IMG/VR virus record: IMGVR_UViG_3300036832_000500
Span: 1-23,360 of that record
Origin: a virus
DNA length: 23,360 nucleotides
Direction: 5' to 3' (one strand)
The first letter of the stretch is position 1, and every line of letters begins with the position of its first letter. Positions 23,151-23,360 of this stretch are shown here, piece by piece. A model generated the notes under the pieces. That model was given only the letters and a program-made list of their open reading frames with translations, made no database searches and was not told the DNA's origin. The position numbers and the translations under genes are program-made.

Positions 23151-23360
23151 TGGCCACTCAGCCCATTAGGAGCTCGCTGGTGCGTTTTTTTGGCGCCGGA
23201 GGCACCAGGTAGGGTCGAACCGCTTTTAGCGAACGTGGTCCCCTCCGCGCCCGCTCTCGTGTCATTCCAAACGTCACCCGACCGCAACCGAACCAAATTC
23301 ACCCGGATCCACAAATCATCGAGCCTCGATCGAATTTTAATTCGGCCTCACGCGCGACAT
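23151..23360. other. Region upstream of the small terminase, no supported gene
   Basis: 210 bases. An imperfect 6-bp stem (GGTGCC / GGCGCC, one G-T pair) with a 3-base loop is followed on the minus strand by seven A, so it is not a minus-strand terminator. Short open frames on the minus strand end within it; one from about 23358 stops near 23300 and could be the tail of an upstream gene. A cohesive-end or small-terminase binding site could lie here, but I see no diagnostic repeat and no clear promoter. Confidence 0.4.

Noticed and set aside
23160-23235. tRNA-like fragment (GGTTCGACC) upstream of the small terminase
   Set aside because: The flanking bases do not form a T-stem or acceptor stem, and no anticodon or D arm is present.
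23084-23314. Minus-strand ORF of 76 aa over the small terminase start
   Set aside because: Starts at a TTG without a clear ribosome site, and its end is out of frame with the small terminase; no domain seen.
1-23360. CRISPR array, insertion sequence, integrase or attachment site
   Set aside because: No spaced direct repeats, transposase or recombinase motifs, or host-gene fragments were seen on either strand.

Overview
The window is the structural (virion morphogenesis) half of a tailed-phage genome or prophage. It appears to hold nothing else. Every supported gene lies on the minus strand, reading from right (about 23150) to left (1) as one compact, probably polycistronic block. Most junctions are ATGA or GTGA overlaps or gaps of a few bases. 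GC is high and the coding style suits an alphaproteobacterial (rhizobial, Bradyrhizobium-like) host, but this is inferred from composition and protein flavour only. No integrase, repressor, tRNA, attachment site or host gene is visible.

Layout in transcription order. (1) Packaging: P27-type small terminase and HK97/lambda-type large terminase. (2) Head: a 65-aa small protein, a short HK97-fold capsid protein, a TPR plus GT9-like glycosyltransferase, a TylF-like SAM methyltransferase, a small Cys/His-rich protein, a large prohead-protease/major-capsid fusion, a hairpin (possible attenuator), a 67-aa acidic protein, the portal, and a collagen-like protein with sugar-binding-like repeats. (3) Head-tail junction: a 68-aa protein, a gp6-like connector, a gp10-like protein, a probable joining protein, a probable tail terminator and a DUF2635-like protein. 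(4) Mu-like contractile tail: sheath, an HNH endonuclease intruder, tail tube, a tail-assembly chaperone with a -1 frameshift, two tandem tape-measure proteins carrying different cell-wall hydrolase domains, a short DNA-circularisation (Mu gpN-like) protein, and the start of a further gene cut by the window edge.

The virus is therefore a myovirus-type chimera with an HK97-like head and a Mu-like tail. Its unusual points are two paralogous capsid genes separated by a putative glycosylation/methylation cassette, an internal ribosome-binding site in the protease-capsid fusion, a collagen-like gene inside the head module, two paralogous tape measures in tandem, and a clear T-TTT-TTT slippery site with a downstream hairpin. 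The cassette between the two capsid genes is the best candidate for an undescribed system: a capsid-sugar decoration unit translated together with a second shell protein. Function was assigned by reading motifs; no database search was run.
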